From Paenibacillus segetis (lineage in GTDB: Bacteria > Bacillota > Bacilli > Paenibacillales > Paenibacillaceae), in the NCBI RefSeq assembly GCF_014639155.1, contig NZ_BMFT01000001.1, positions 930,001-994,000 on the forward strand: a stretch of DNA of 64,000 nucleotides, in the 5' to 3' direction. The notes below the pieces were generated by a model. That model had not been told where the DNA came from. It saw nothing but the letters and a program-made list of their open reading frames with translations, and did not search any database. Numbering within the stretch: position 1 is the first letter of the stretch; each line of letters opens with the position of its first letter. Both the position numbers and the translations under genes were made by a program. This document shows positions 18,053 to 27,165 of the stretch, one piece after another.

Positions 18053-19954
18053 GTGGAACCGAGCAAGCGTACAGTAGCTATATGGGATTCGTTCACCTAT
18101 TGGTGGGGGCGCCGCTCACTGCAGAGCCGTCTAATCGCCGCATATATTTTTATTATTCTGGGACCCTGTTTGGCGGTGTCCTTTTATTCGTACAAAGCTA
18201 TTAATAACACCTATATTCGAAATGCTATCGACAAGAACGACTATTTGCTTCAAATGGAGAAGTTGCATATTAATACCCAGATTGAAGCAATGGAGCGGGC
18301 AGCGCAAATGGCTTATTCGAACAAGGAAGTTAAGAATTATTTGATGAATGAAAGCGAACCTCAGCTCGGAGAGTTAGTTGATTTCAATACGAATGCTTAT
18401 ATTAATATGATGCAGATTCAGTTTAATAATCCTAATATTGAACATTTACAGGTGTATTCTAATAATAAGTATGTACATGAAATTTGGCCGATCTTTTACA
18501 GTGAAGAGCGGGTGATCAATGAACCTTGGTATCAAGAGGCGATGAATCTGATGGGGCCGGAACTATGGTCATTCCAAATGAGTGATCCCGATCTTATGCA
18601 GCGTTATGTGGACCAAAGCACAGTAAATAAACCAAAGGTCTCTTTGCTTCGTGAGATCAATATTCCTGCAGGTAATCATATCGGGATGATTCAGGTGGAT
18701 ATGATGTTGGATCGGTTTACGCCGAAGACATATACGAAAATACGAGATGGTCAGTCGCAAATGTTCCTGATTGATGACAAGTTCCAGTTGTTTACACGAT
18801 CAGATTATTCATTCCTGCACGAGAACGGGGAAATGGCTCAAGCGATCACGGACCGCCTTCAGTTATATCGAAAGACAGGGGAATGGAATATTAACTACAA
18901 AGAAAATGGTAAATCTTTTCTCCTCATCAATACGCCTCTAGATGGGATGGATGCTAATCTGCTCAATGTAGTGTCCATGGAAAATGTAATGAAGGATATC
19001 TCACGTACACGCAATTTAATTATCGGGCTTAATATAGGTTTTATTGTGTTAGTAACCCTGATTGCTTATGTAATGAATGCATTTATACTTCAAAATTTAC
19101 GGCGTTTGACCGATGCTATGAAGAAGGTACGGAGAGGCGAGTCGTACAAAGTGATAACCATCCGTGGTGGGGGGGAGGTCGGTGAGCTGGCGCATCATTT
19201 CTCTAAGCTGATGAACACGATAAATAAACTAGTAGCGCAAGCAGTTCAAAAAGAGGTGCTCTCAAAGGAAGCCGAGTTACATACCCTGCATAATCAAATA
19301 GATACACATTTTCTATACAACACGTTAGAGAACATAAAAATGCTGGCGGAAATGGAGAATCAACAGACAATCTCCGATGCGTTAACCTCACTCGGTGGGA
19401 TGATGCGTTACAATTTCAAATGGTCCAGCGAGTATGTGAAGCTACGAGACGAAATTCGCCATATTGAGAACTACATCGAAGTCATGAATATACGTTTTGA
19501 ATATCCTGTGGAGCTCGCGATCCAGATAGAATCGACATATTTGGAAGTAGAAGTATTGAAAATGTCACTGCAACCCATTGTAGAGAATAGTGTCAAACAT
19601 GCATGGACCGAAGGAGAAGAGGAGCTTACGAATCGGATCATCCAGATTGAAATCTCGGAAGCTGAAGGAGACATCTATATTGAGATTACTGATAACGGTG
19701 CGGGAATTGACCCGCTGAAGCTATCCACTTTAAATGAGTCCATCTATTCCGAGGTACCGCCACCATCTGACTTTTCTGGTTCGCGCGGTGGTGTCGTTAG
19801 AGCTGGTGGAATCGGGCTGCGAAATGTAAATCAACGCCTGAAACTATTCTATGGGGAAGCATATGGCCTAAGAATACGAAGTGAGGTTGGGAGAGGGACA
19901 ACCGTATCTATGACCTTGCCAAGAGTACTTTTGACAGGAGAACAACAACGATGA
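18053..19954 (+). CDS. YesM-like sensor histidine kinase (system 1)
   Basis: A 633-residue kinase starting at GTG with GAGGTGG 11 bases upstream. There is a first membrane segment (about residues 28-50), a large extracytoplasmic region, a second segment (about 322-345), HAMP, then a LytS/YesM-type His-kinase domain with His419 in QIDTHFLYNTLE and a HATPase domain. The usual family box reads QINPHFLYN; here N-P is replaced by D-T while the His is kept. It overlaps the response-regulator gene by four bases (ATGA), so translation is coupled. It probably senses sugar through importer 1's binding protein and drives that operon (inference). Confidence 0.92.
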   Translation: MEPSKRTVAIWDSFTYWWGRRSLQSRLIAAYIFIILGPCLAVSFYSYKAINNTYIRNAIDKNDYLLQMEKLHINTQIEAMERAAQMAYSNKEVKNYLMNESEPQLGELVDFNTNAYINMMQIQFNNPNIEHLQVYSNNKYVHEIWPIFYSEERVINEPWYQEAMNLMGPELWSFQMSDPDLMQRYVDQSTVNKPKVSLLREINIPAGNHIGMIQVDMMLDRFTPKTYTKIRDGQSQMFLIDDKFQLFTRSDYSFLHENGEMAQAITDRLQLYRKTGEWNINYKENGKSFLLINTPLDGMDANLLNVVSMENVMKDISRTRNLIIGLNIGFIVLVTLIAYVMNAFILQNLRRLTDAMKKVRRGESYKVITIRGGGEVGELAHHFSKLMNTINKLVAQAVQKEVLSKEAELHTLHNQIDTHFLYNTLENIKMLAEMENQQTISDALTSLGGMMRYNFKWSSEYVKLRDEIRHIENYIEVMNIRFEYPVELAIQIESTYLEVEVLKMSLQPIVENSVKHAWTEGEEELTNRIIQIEISEAEGDIYIEITDNGAGIDPLKLSTLNESIYSEVPPPSDFSGSRGGVVRAGGIGLRNVNQRLKLFYGEAYGLRIRSEVGRGTTVSMTLPRVLLTGEQQR

Positions 19955-21516
19955 CCAAACTGCTAATTGTAGATGATGAGAAGAATATCCGTAACGGTCT
20001 CAAAATTATGATCGAGCGGGAGTACCCTTCGAAATATACCATTTTCATGGCTGGAAATGGTGCTGAAGCGTTGAACCTGTTCCGATCGGATCCGGTTGAT
20101 ATTATTATTACAGATATCCGAATGCCAGTAATGGATGGAATGGAGTTTCTAGAGCAATTGTCTTCCGAAACGGGCAGTGGTATTGGACCAGAAATTGTAA
20201 TATTAAGTGGTTTTGATGATTTCCACTATGCCCAAAGTGCAATCCGCTATCGTGTTAAGGATTATCTACTCAAACCGATTCGTCGGGATGAATTGTTTAA
20301 GATTCTAGAGGAAATTAACAAGGAAAGATTAGAGAAAGAATCTAACATCCACAAGACGGAACAGGAAACAGAAGCCCTGCTCAGAATGATTCGTACGAGT
20401 CGTTTGAAGGACCTATTGATACAGGATGAGATACATCTGGAGCCTGAACATAGGGATGAATTGAAGGGATTTGAGGTACCATTCACTATAGGTGTATTGA
20501 ATTATCATTGTAGTGATGGAACGCGAGTTAAGTCGGGGGAACTACAATCTATTGTTGAATGTATTACCGGGCCACTTGAGAAGAAATTTACAGAAGTGAT
20601 AATAGATTGGGATGGGAAATTAGTATTGTTCGGAAGTAGTAGGAAGTGTTTCATAGAACTTTCACAATGTGCTGAACAAAAGGGTTTAACTGGGCTAACC
20701 CTAGGGGTTAGCAGTGAAGGTCAGAGTATGTATGATATACGTGATTGTTATAAGGAAGCCTGTCGGGCGCTACAATATACCCTTCTGTATTCTCGGGCTA
20801 ACTGTATTGAATATAATGATGTTAAGCAGGGGCGTCTTAACTTCCCTTCACCTGATGAGGAGCTTCGTAAGTTGCTTAATATGCTGGGAACAGAACGAGA
20901 CAAGGAAATGAAGCTTTTACTAGCTGTTATATTTCAAATCGAGCACTTAAAAGAACTAGATCTATCTTATCTTGAGGCAGTAAGTCGAAGCATGAATGAG
21001 AAAGTACTAGATGAGGTGTTTCGAGTTCATGGAGAAGCCTCTATAGAAGTACTTAAGCTATATCGTCAAGTAGGTAGTATTTATAATTTTCTTAATTTCC
21101 ACGATTATTATCGAGCGCTTGAGCATTTATTAATAAGTGTTAATGATTTTATTCTAGGGATACGATCAGCCCATACTGAGCATGCAGATTTAAAAGATGC
21201 CGTGGAATATATTGAAGCTAACTACCAACGTCCTATTAATATGGCAATGGTTAGCAACCATGTGTCTTTGAATTATTCTTATTTCAGTGAGGCATTTAAG
21301 GCATATATAGGCGAGAGCTTTGTTTTATATTTGAAAAAAGTACGCATCCGTCATGCGAAAGAGCTGTTGACTGAAAATCGCTGTAAAGTTGCTGAGGTTT
21401 CAGAGGCGGTTGGATTCGAGAACAGCAAACAGTTTGCACGAGTTTTTAAAGAGTTGGAAGGGATCTCTCCCGGTGAGTTCAGAGCGAAGAAGTTACAACA
21501 GTTCCAGCGAGAATAA
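19951..21516 (+). CDS. YesN-like AraC-type response regulator (system 1)
   Basis: A 521-residue regulator: receiver domain (1-125, phospho-acceptor Asp55 in IIITDIRMP), a central helical linker region of about 280 residues, and an AraC-type pair of helix-turn-helix motifs over the last 100 residues (LNYSYFSEAFKAYIGESF, VAEVSEAVGFENSKQFARVFKE). The start ATG overlaps the kinase stop. Regulators of this class usually activate the linked sugar-uptake operon. Confidence 0.93.
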   Translation: MTKLLIVDDEKNIRNGLKIMIEREYPSKYTIFMAGNGAEALNLFRSDPVDIIITDIRMPVMDGMEFLEQLSSETGSGIGPEIVILSGFDDFHYAQSAIRYRVKDYLLKPIRRDELFKILEEINKERLEKESNIHKTEQETEALLRMIRTSRLKDLLIQDEIHLEPEHRDELKGFEVPFTIGVLNYHCSDGTRVKSGELQSIVECITGPLEKKFTEVIIDWDGKLVLFGSSRKCFIELSQCAEQKGLTGLTLGVSSEGQSMYDIRDCYKEACRALQYTLLYSRANCIEYNDVKQGRLNFPSPDEELRKLLNMLGTERDKEMKLLLAVIFQIEHLKELDLSYLEAVSRSMNEKVLDEVFRVHGEASIEVLKLYRQVGSIYNFLNFHDYYRALEHLLISVNDFILGIRSAHTEHADLKDAVEYIEANYQRPINMAMVSNHVSLNYSYFSEAFKAYIGESFVLYLKKVRIRHAKELLTENRCKVAEVSEAVGFENSKQFARVFKELEGISPGEFRAKKLQQFQRE

Positions 21517-21532
21517 TGGCTAATCTCATATG

Positions 21533-21590
21533 CACTCATATAAAAGGAAAGCTGGCGCTACTAGGCGTCAGCTTTCTTTTTATATGAGTG
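21533..21590. terminator. Long bidirectional terminator between convergent regulator genes
   Basis: A near-perfect inverted repeat of about 24 bp per arm: CACTCATATAAAAGGAAAGC pairs with GCTTTCTTTTTATATGAGTG, with AGCTG/CAGCT inside. It serves the plus-strand regulator and, from the other side, the minus-strand regulator ending at 21615. Confidence 0.85.
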
Positions 21591-21614
21591 TGTGTCGTCT
21601 GGAACCAAATTAGC

Positions 21615-23261
21615 TTATAATCCCAACTTATTTCGATATTCTTGTGGAGTTACGCCATAATACTTCTTGAATAGTTGGATAAAGTAACTTGGTTTTTGAT
21701 AGCCTAGCATAACAGATATTTCATAGATTTTCTCCGGCGACTGCGATAGTAAAGTGGAAGCCTTCTCCATACGGACGCTTAGGATATATTCACTGATCCC
21801 TTCTCCGGTCTCTAGCTTGTAAATCTTAGAGAGGTAGGAGGGGTTAAGATAGATATTGGATGATATGGTTTGTAAAGAGGCCGTGTCAATATTGGCTACG
21901 ATGTACTCTTGCACCTTGCGGATAATGTTTGAACGGGAATCAGTTTTGACATCACTGACCGATCGACGGTAACTGGCAATAACACGTTCTGTCCAGCTGC
22001 GTAGATCTTCAACCGTTTGTAATGGTTGTCCATTTGCTACTGCGTAGAAATCGTCTCCGATCGTGTCAGCCAGCCATTTCTTTGAACGGTGAATTAGCGA
22101 AGCAATGGAGGAGGCTATCACAAAATAGGTTTCAAGTATATGTTCCTGGGAGCCAGACCATTCCTCCTCCAATTCATGAAAGATTGCTGCAAGTTTCAAG
22201 TCGACTGCTTCCCATTGTCCGATCTCAAGCATGGAAGCGAGAGTTGGCATACGGTAGAGCTCGCCTAACTGTTGCATCTCACCACGATCTCGTTTCTTGG
22301 CAAGAGAAACGAATAATTCGGTATCATTCCCTATGAAATGTCGAAAGTCACCCAAAGATGATTGGTACATAGAGCCAATGTCTTGGGGAAATTGTCCGCT
22401 TTTGCTCGTCAGTACGGAGATACCTATTTTTAGATATGTTTTGGCAGCATGTTGAAGCTGGATTGCTTGTTTCTCGATCCAGTCGTCAAGTTCTTCCTCG
22501 TGTTCTTGGGGAATGTTAAGAGTCTCTTGTAAAGGAGAATAAAGTGATAGTATGCAGACGATGATGCCATGAGAGTCCTTGCAATGCCAAAGAGTCATTC
22601 GATCACCGAACAATTCAGCAGCCATGTTAGTTAGAGCATATTCAATGAGCGCTTCTCCAGCAGTATCGTACGAGCCATCGAAATTATCGATTCGTAATAG
22701 CATCATTCGGAATGAATCAGCGTTGTTGATTTGCACCTCATACATGTCAAGTTTCTTTACAAGTGAATTGGAATCAGGGGCCTGTTTCCCTGAAATTAGA
22801 TCGAGTAGTAAGTACTCTCTAAGCTTTGGTAGTTGTTCACGCAAGGCATACATTGCTTTTTGCGTGGAAGAGATTTCTTGCCACTCCTTCTCAAGATCAC
22901 TTAAAGCACGGCTTACGGAGTCCATCAATTCCTGATCCTCAACAGGCTTAAGTAAATAATCATACGATTTTAACTGCAATGCCTGTTTGGTATATTCGAA
23001 ATCATCATAACCGGTCAGCAGAATGCACTTAATATGTCTCCAATTGCGTTTTATCTCCGAGATTAATTCCAAACCTGACATGCCAGGCATCCGGATATCC
23101 GTAACAACAATGGAGATAGAATGCTCATACAGCAGCTCAAGCGCTTCACGTCCAGAGTAGGCTTTATGAACGATGTCGATTCCAATTTCATGCCATGGCA
23201 GCATTTCAGCTAAATCGTCTGCTAGTACGGTTTGATCGTCAATAATTAGAAGTTGATGCAT
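21615..23261 (-). CDS. YesN-like AraC-type response regulator (system 2)
   Basis: A 548-residue regulator with receiver domain (Asp55 in IVVTDIRMPG), a long central region and a C-terminal AraC-type DNA-binding domain (IYLNPSYLSKIYKLETGEGIS then YEISVMLGYQKPSYFIQLFKKYYG). It lies 32 bases after its partner kinase on the minus strand. The kinase gene is divergent from importer 2, whose operon is the obvious target (inference from position). Confidence 0.93.
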   Translation of the reverse strand: MHQLLIIDDQTVLADDLAEMLPWHEIGIDIVHKAYSGREALELLYEHSISIVVTDIRMPGMSGLELISEIKRNWRHIKCILLTGYDDFEYTKQALQLKSYDYLLKPVEDQELMDSVSRALSDLEKEWQEISSTQKAMYALREQLPKLREYLLLDLISGKQAPDSNSLVKKLDMYEVQINNADSFRMMLLRIDNFDGSYDTAGEALIEYALTNMAAELFGDRMTLWHCKDSHGIIVCILSLYSPLQETLNIPQEHEEELDDWIEKQAIQLQHAAKTYLKIGISVLTSKSGQFPQDIGSMYQSSLGDFRHFIGNDTELFVSLAKKRDRGEMQQLGELYRMPTLASMLEIGQWEAVDLKLAAIFHELEEEWSGSQEHILETYFVIASSIASLIHRSKKWLADTIGDDFYAVANGQPLQTVEDLRSWTERVIASYRRSVSDVKTDSRSNIIRKVQEYIVANIDTASLQTISSNIYLNPSYLSKIYKLETGEGISEYILSVRMEKASTLLSQSPEKIYEISVMLGYQKPSYFIQLFKKYYGVTPQEYRNKLGL

Positions 23262-23293
23262 GATGATGTCCCTCCTAGATAGATAAGACCTGT

Positions 23294-25027
23294 CTACAAA
23301 TCATTGTCAGAGTCCTTAAATTTTGGCCAGTAGAGCTGAGCCTCAACCCCACCTTCCTTTCGCCTTAAAATGCGGAGTCCCGCATTCGTCCCAAATTGCA
23401 GTTGCATTCTTTGTCTTGTATTCCATAAGGCACAACCCTTGTCATCCGTTGGAGGCATCACAATCTCTCTCTGCAAGGCAACGAGTTGTTCTTCTGTTAA
23501 ACCAATGCCATCGTCTTCGACGGAAATAATATTATATTCATCATCACTACTAGCGATGATACGAATCGTTCCACCCCCAACGGGTTCAATACCGTGAAGG
23601 GCAGCGTTTTCTACCAGCGGCTGGAGAATAAGACGCGGCAGTTCAAGCTGAGCAAATTGCTCTGGGACATCGATTTCATATGTAAGGTCCTGTATCTGTA
23701 TCGCTTGAATTGCTAGATAGCTATTGACTAAATCAAGCTCTTCCCGAAGTTCAGCTAGCTGGCGCTCGGAGCGGGTTGTATATCGATAATATTTACTTAG
23801 ATGCATCGACAATTGCATGACGGTTTCTTTCTCACCGAGCCTAGTCAGACTGCGGATGAGCGAAAAGCAGTTATATAAAAAGTGCGGGTTGATTTGGGAT
23901 TGTAGCTGTTTAAGCTTGGCATCCCGAGAGGTAATCTGCTCCATGTAGACGTTCTGAATAAGTTGCTCGATTTGCTTTGCCATGTCATTAAAGCTGACAA
24001 GTAAAAAGTGGAATTCGTTATTTGGATGTAAGACATTGACATTCGAGTAGTCACCTCGCTTCATCCTGTGGACGCCGCGAATGAGTTCACGAATCGGTAC
24101 CTGAACATTGATGTATAAGAAGTAAGCAGCAATCGTACTGCCGATGAGCAGGAAAACAATCAAACTGTAGAATAGGTAGCTATTCGCCGTAATCGGCCGC
24201 ACTACGTTCTGGATCGGTAAGTAATCAACGAGATATAGTCCTAGCCTTGGCATCCATACGCAGCTTACAGCATATTCGCTACCAGAGAGTGAAAAACGTG
24301 AAAATGTCATTTGTGTTAACGCTTGCATGTCTAGTTTGTTGACTAGTTCGGTTTGTAGTTTATTATCGGCGTTTATAGCGTTGATGACATGATGGTCAGG
24401 AGTGATAAAGAAAGGATCACCTTTGCCACCTTCTTTGAAGCGATCGAGCGCTTTGATCAAATCCGTGGCAGGAAAGCTTACTTCCACTATTAGTGTAGCT
24501 TTGTCCAGCGAGGAGTTAAATGGTTCTGTGATGTAACGGACAAAACGCGGTTGGTTGCGAAAACTGGAATGCACATCTTCTGTATATCGCCAAGCTCGTG
24601 AAAAATTGCGACGGATAAGCTCTTTATCATATTGCACTGAGATGTTGGAGGTTACAAAGGTATTGGTACCTGGTGCATAAATGCTAAGCGTCGTATCCCA
24701 AGTTGAGGAGGCAATCATTAGCCTGAGCTTGTCCTCAATGCGCATTTTCTCGGTAGTTTGCTCGTACAGTGTCGCGATATCAATGAACTCGAGCACCCTT
24801 ACATCGAGATCCTCACTAAGAATGAGACCACTGTTGGATAACTGTGCGGCTGTATTATCTGTCTGGGCCGCAAAGTAAGTAAGATCCTTATACATCGACT
24901 TCTCAACTTCATCTGAAACCACACTTAGACTGGTCTGATTGGAGAACCAGTAGAGTACGATGATCGGAATCAGCAATATTAGAATTAGCCCGACAATCTT
25001 AGTAAAGGTATTTAGACGTATGTTCAT
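23294..25027 (-). CDS. YesM-like sensor histidine kinase (system 2)
   Basis: About 577 residues. An in-frame GTG at 25033 is also possible, but AAGGAG lies only 4 bases before it and 10 before the ATG at 25027, which I prefer. One membrane helix near the start, a large extracytoplasmic sensing region, a second helix (about 285-307), HAMP, and a YesM-type kinase core with the standard QINPHFLYNCFSLIRSL box (His384 counted from the GTG) and HATPase motifs. The first gene of a two-gene minus-strand operon, divergent from importer 2. Confidence 0.92.
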   Translation of the reverse strand: MNIRLNTFTKIVGLILILLIPIIVLYWFSNQTSLSVVSDEVEKSMYKDLTYFAAQTDNTAAQLSNSGLILSEDLDVRVLEFIDIATLYEQTTEKMRIEDKLRLMIASSTWDTTLSIYAPGTNTFVTSNISVQYDKELIRRNFSRAWRYTEDVHSSFRNQPRFVRYITEPFNSSLDKATLIVEVSFPATDLIKALDRFKEGGKGDPFFITPDHHVINAINADNKLQTELVNKLDMQALTQMTFSRFSLSGSEYAVSCVWMPRLGLYLVDYLPIQNVVRPITANSYLFYSLIVFLLIGSTIAAYFLYINVQVPIRELIRGVHRMKRGDYSNVNVLHPNNEFHFLLVSFNDMAKQIEQLIQNVYMEQITSRDAKLKQLQSQINPHFLYNCFSLIRSLTRLGEKETVMQLSMHLSKYYRYTTRSERQLAELREELDLVNSYLAIQAIQIQDLTYEIDVPEQFAQLELPRLILQPLVENAALHGIEPVGGGTIRIIASSDDEYNIISVEDDGIGLTEEQLVALQREIVMPPTDDKGCALWNTRQRMQLQFGTNAGLRILRRKEGGVEAQLYWPKFKDSDNDL

Positions 25028-25033
25028 GAACAC

Positions 25034-25191
25034 GTGACTCCTTCATAACAAAAATGCAGGAAACAAAAAATGAGGCATCGTTCCAAAATAATCGGCGCAG
25101 ACGGCCAAAAAAGGTCATTGGTATACTTACTATTGCAGGATGATGTCGTGGATGTCAATCCGTAAAAATGAACTTAGAGAGGATTATGGGC
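25034..25191. promoter_or_regulatory. Divergent promoter region between system 2 kinase and importer 2
   Basis: About 160 bases that must carry both promoters. No obvious long palindrome is seen. The region is a plausible site for binding by the system 2 response regulator (inference). Confidence 0.4.
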
Positions 25192-26142
25192 ATGGAAACA
25201 ACAAAAAAGATGAGTGTAAAAAGCACTCTGGCTACGCGGCCCGGACTTAAAGGTTTTCTAAAACGGACATGGCCATTGCATGTGATGCTGCTGCCCGCCG
25301 TCGTATTACAGTTTATTTTTGGTTATATGCCGCTTAGTGGGCTTGTAATCGCATTCAAAAATTTCAAACCATATGATGGGATTTGGGGTTCCAAATGGGC
25401 AGGATTAGAGCATTTTCGGTATATGTTCGAATACCCGGATAGCAAGCAGGTTATTCTGAATACCGCGCTGATCGCTGGATTAAAGATCCTATTTAATATC
25501 ATAGTGCCATTTACATTTGCGCTACTGTTAAATGAAGTCAGACGTAATTCGGTCAAAAGAACGGTACAAACGCTCGTATATTTGCCTTATTTCATTTCTT
25601 GGGTGTTCCTTGGGGGAATATTGAGCGACATGCTCTCATCTGACGGCATTATTAACATGATGCTACAAAATTGGTTCGGCCTTGAACCGATCATGTTTCT
25701 GGCTAGTGGCAATTGGTTCCGCTTTATCGTCGTCGTCAGTGATGTTTGGCAGCAATTTGGTTTTGGAACGATCGTTTATCTTGCGGCCCTTGCCGGGGTT
25801 AATCCATCACTGTATGAAGCGGCAGAGGTTGATGGTGCAAATCGCTGGAGGCAAACACTAAGCGTGACGATTCCATCTCTTACACCTATCGTTATTGTGG
25901 TAGCCACACTTGCTATCGGTAATATTCTCAACGCGGGCTTCGACCAAATATTCAATTTATATAATCCACTTGTTTACGATAAAGGTGATATCATCGATAC
26001 TTTCGTGTATCGCACGGGTATTCTGAATGGTCAGTATAGCTTTGCAACAGCAGTTGGCGTCTTTAAATCGTTAGTTGGATTTGTACTCATTGTGATTGGT
26101 TACAGGTTGGCATACAAGCTGGCGGACTACAAAATATTCTAA
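25192..26142 (+). CDS. ABC sugar transporter permease (LplB-like), importer 2
   Basis: About 316 residues. ATG 25192 is preferred over ATG 25168 because AGAGAGGA (25176-25183) lies eight bases before it. Six membrane helices and the EAA loop 'YEAAEVDGANRWRQTLSVTIP' mark it as an LplB-type permease. First gene of importer 2, divergent from two-component system 2. A paralogue of the permease at 14283. Confidence 0.92.
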   Translation: METTKKMSVKSTLATRPGLKGFLKRTWPLHVMLLPAVVLQFIFGYMPLSGLVIAFKNFKPYDGIWGSKWAGLEHFRYMFEYPDSKQVILNTALIAGLKILFNIIVPFTFALLLNEVRRNSVKRTVQTLVYLPYFISWVFLGGILSDMLSSDGIINMMLQNWFGLEPIMFLASGNWFRFIVVVSDVWQQFGFGTIVYLAALAGVNPSLYEAAEVDGANRWRQTLSVTIPSLTPIVIVVATLAIGNILNAGFDQIFNLYNPLVYDKGDIIDTFVYRTGILNGQYSFATAVGVFKSLVGFVLIVIGYRLAYKLADYKIF

Positions 26143-26154
26143 GGGGGTGCGGAC

Positions 26155-27033
26155 ATGTATTATAAAACACCGGGATACAGGGTATTCACCATATTCAATT
26201 ACATCTTACTTATCATGGCCGGATTGTTATGCCTCTTGCCAATCATTCACATCTTAGCAATCAGCTTCAGTGCGAGTGCACCTGCCAATGCGCATCTGGT
26301 TGGGTTGTTACCCATTGATTTTAGTATTGAATCGTACTCAAAGACCTTAAACAATCCGAATTTCTTGCGGGCGTTCTTCATTTCAATAGGACGAACTATA
26401 CTGGGCACTTTTATGACCATGAGTGTTATTACGCTTGCCGGATATTCTTTGTCCAAGGATTCGACGGTTCTCAAAAGCCGCAATATCTATGCTTGGTATT
26501 TCGTATTCACCATGTTATTCACTGGTGGAATGATTCCTTTGTATATGGTTGTACGCAATTTGCATCTCATGGATACCATATGGGCACTCGTATTACCAGG
26601 TGCGGTGCAAGTGTTTAATATGATTCTTCTCATGAATTTCTTCAGGGCAACGCCGAAGGAATTGGAGGAGGCGGCACTGATTGATGGAGCTGGACACTTT
26701 ACCGTTCTGTTTCGGATCTACTTACCGCTTGCGATGGCATCCATAGCTACATTATCATTGTTCTCTATCGTCGGAAGTTGGAATGCTTGGTTCGACGGAT
26801 TGTTATATATTAACAATTACCGCAACTATCCACTTGCAACATTTCTGCAGACCGTTATTGTGCAGCAGGATTTCAGTAAGTTGATTGCAGATCCAAGAGA
26901 GCTGATTAACATTTCAACGCGGACAGTGAAGGCCGCTCAGATATTTATCGGAATGTTACCAGTACTGGTTGTGTATCCGTTTATGCAGCGGTATTTCGTA
27001 AAGGGAATCGTGCTCGGGGCAATAAAAGAATAA
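26155..27033 (+). CDS. ABC sugar transporter permease (YtcP-like), importer 2
   Basis: A 292-residue permease, six hydrophobic segments, with EAA motif 'LEEAALIDGAGHFTVLFRIYLP' and the C-terminal 'VYPFMQRYFVKGIVLGAIKE' seen in this subgroup. It begins 12 bases after the LplB-like gene with AAGGGGGTG upstream. It forms the channel with that partner. Confidence 0.92.
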   Translation: MYYKTPGYRVFTIFNYILLIMAGLLCLLPIIHILAISFSASAPANAHLVGLLPIDFSIESYSKTLNNPNFLRAFFISIGRTILGTFMTMSVITLAGYSLSKDSTVLKSRNIYAWYFVFTMLFTGGMIPLYMVVRNLHLMDTIWALVLPGAVQVFNMILLMNFFRATPKELEEAALIDGAGHFTVLFRIYLPLAMASIATLSLFSIVGSWNAWFDGLLYINNYRNYPLATFLQTVIVQQDFSKLIADPRELINISTRTVKAAQIFIGMLPVLVVYPFMQRYFVKGIVLGAIKE

Positions 27034-27125
27034 CAAAGCAAGAAGATAATAAATTAGTATCTGCCCCAAATCTCGGGTATATCCTAATTCCAAAACGAGA
27101 TTTATAGTTTAAAATGTAGAGTGTT

Positions 27126-27139
27126 GGTAAGCGCTCACA
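27126..27139. promoter_or_regulatory. cre-like (CcpA) site before importer 2 binding protein
   Basis: GGTAAGCGCTCACA matches the catabolite-repression consensus TGWAANCGNTNWCA at 13 of 14 positions. It lies 40 bases before the preferred start of the binding-protein gene. Its position inside the operon would allow carbon repression of the binding-protein gene; no binding data exist here. Confidence 0.45.
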
Positions 27140-27165
27140 ATATTGCATAGGGGGAAATGAATAAG

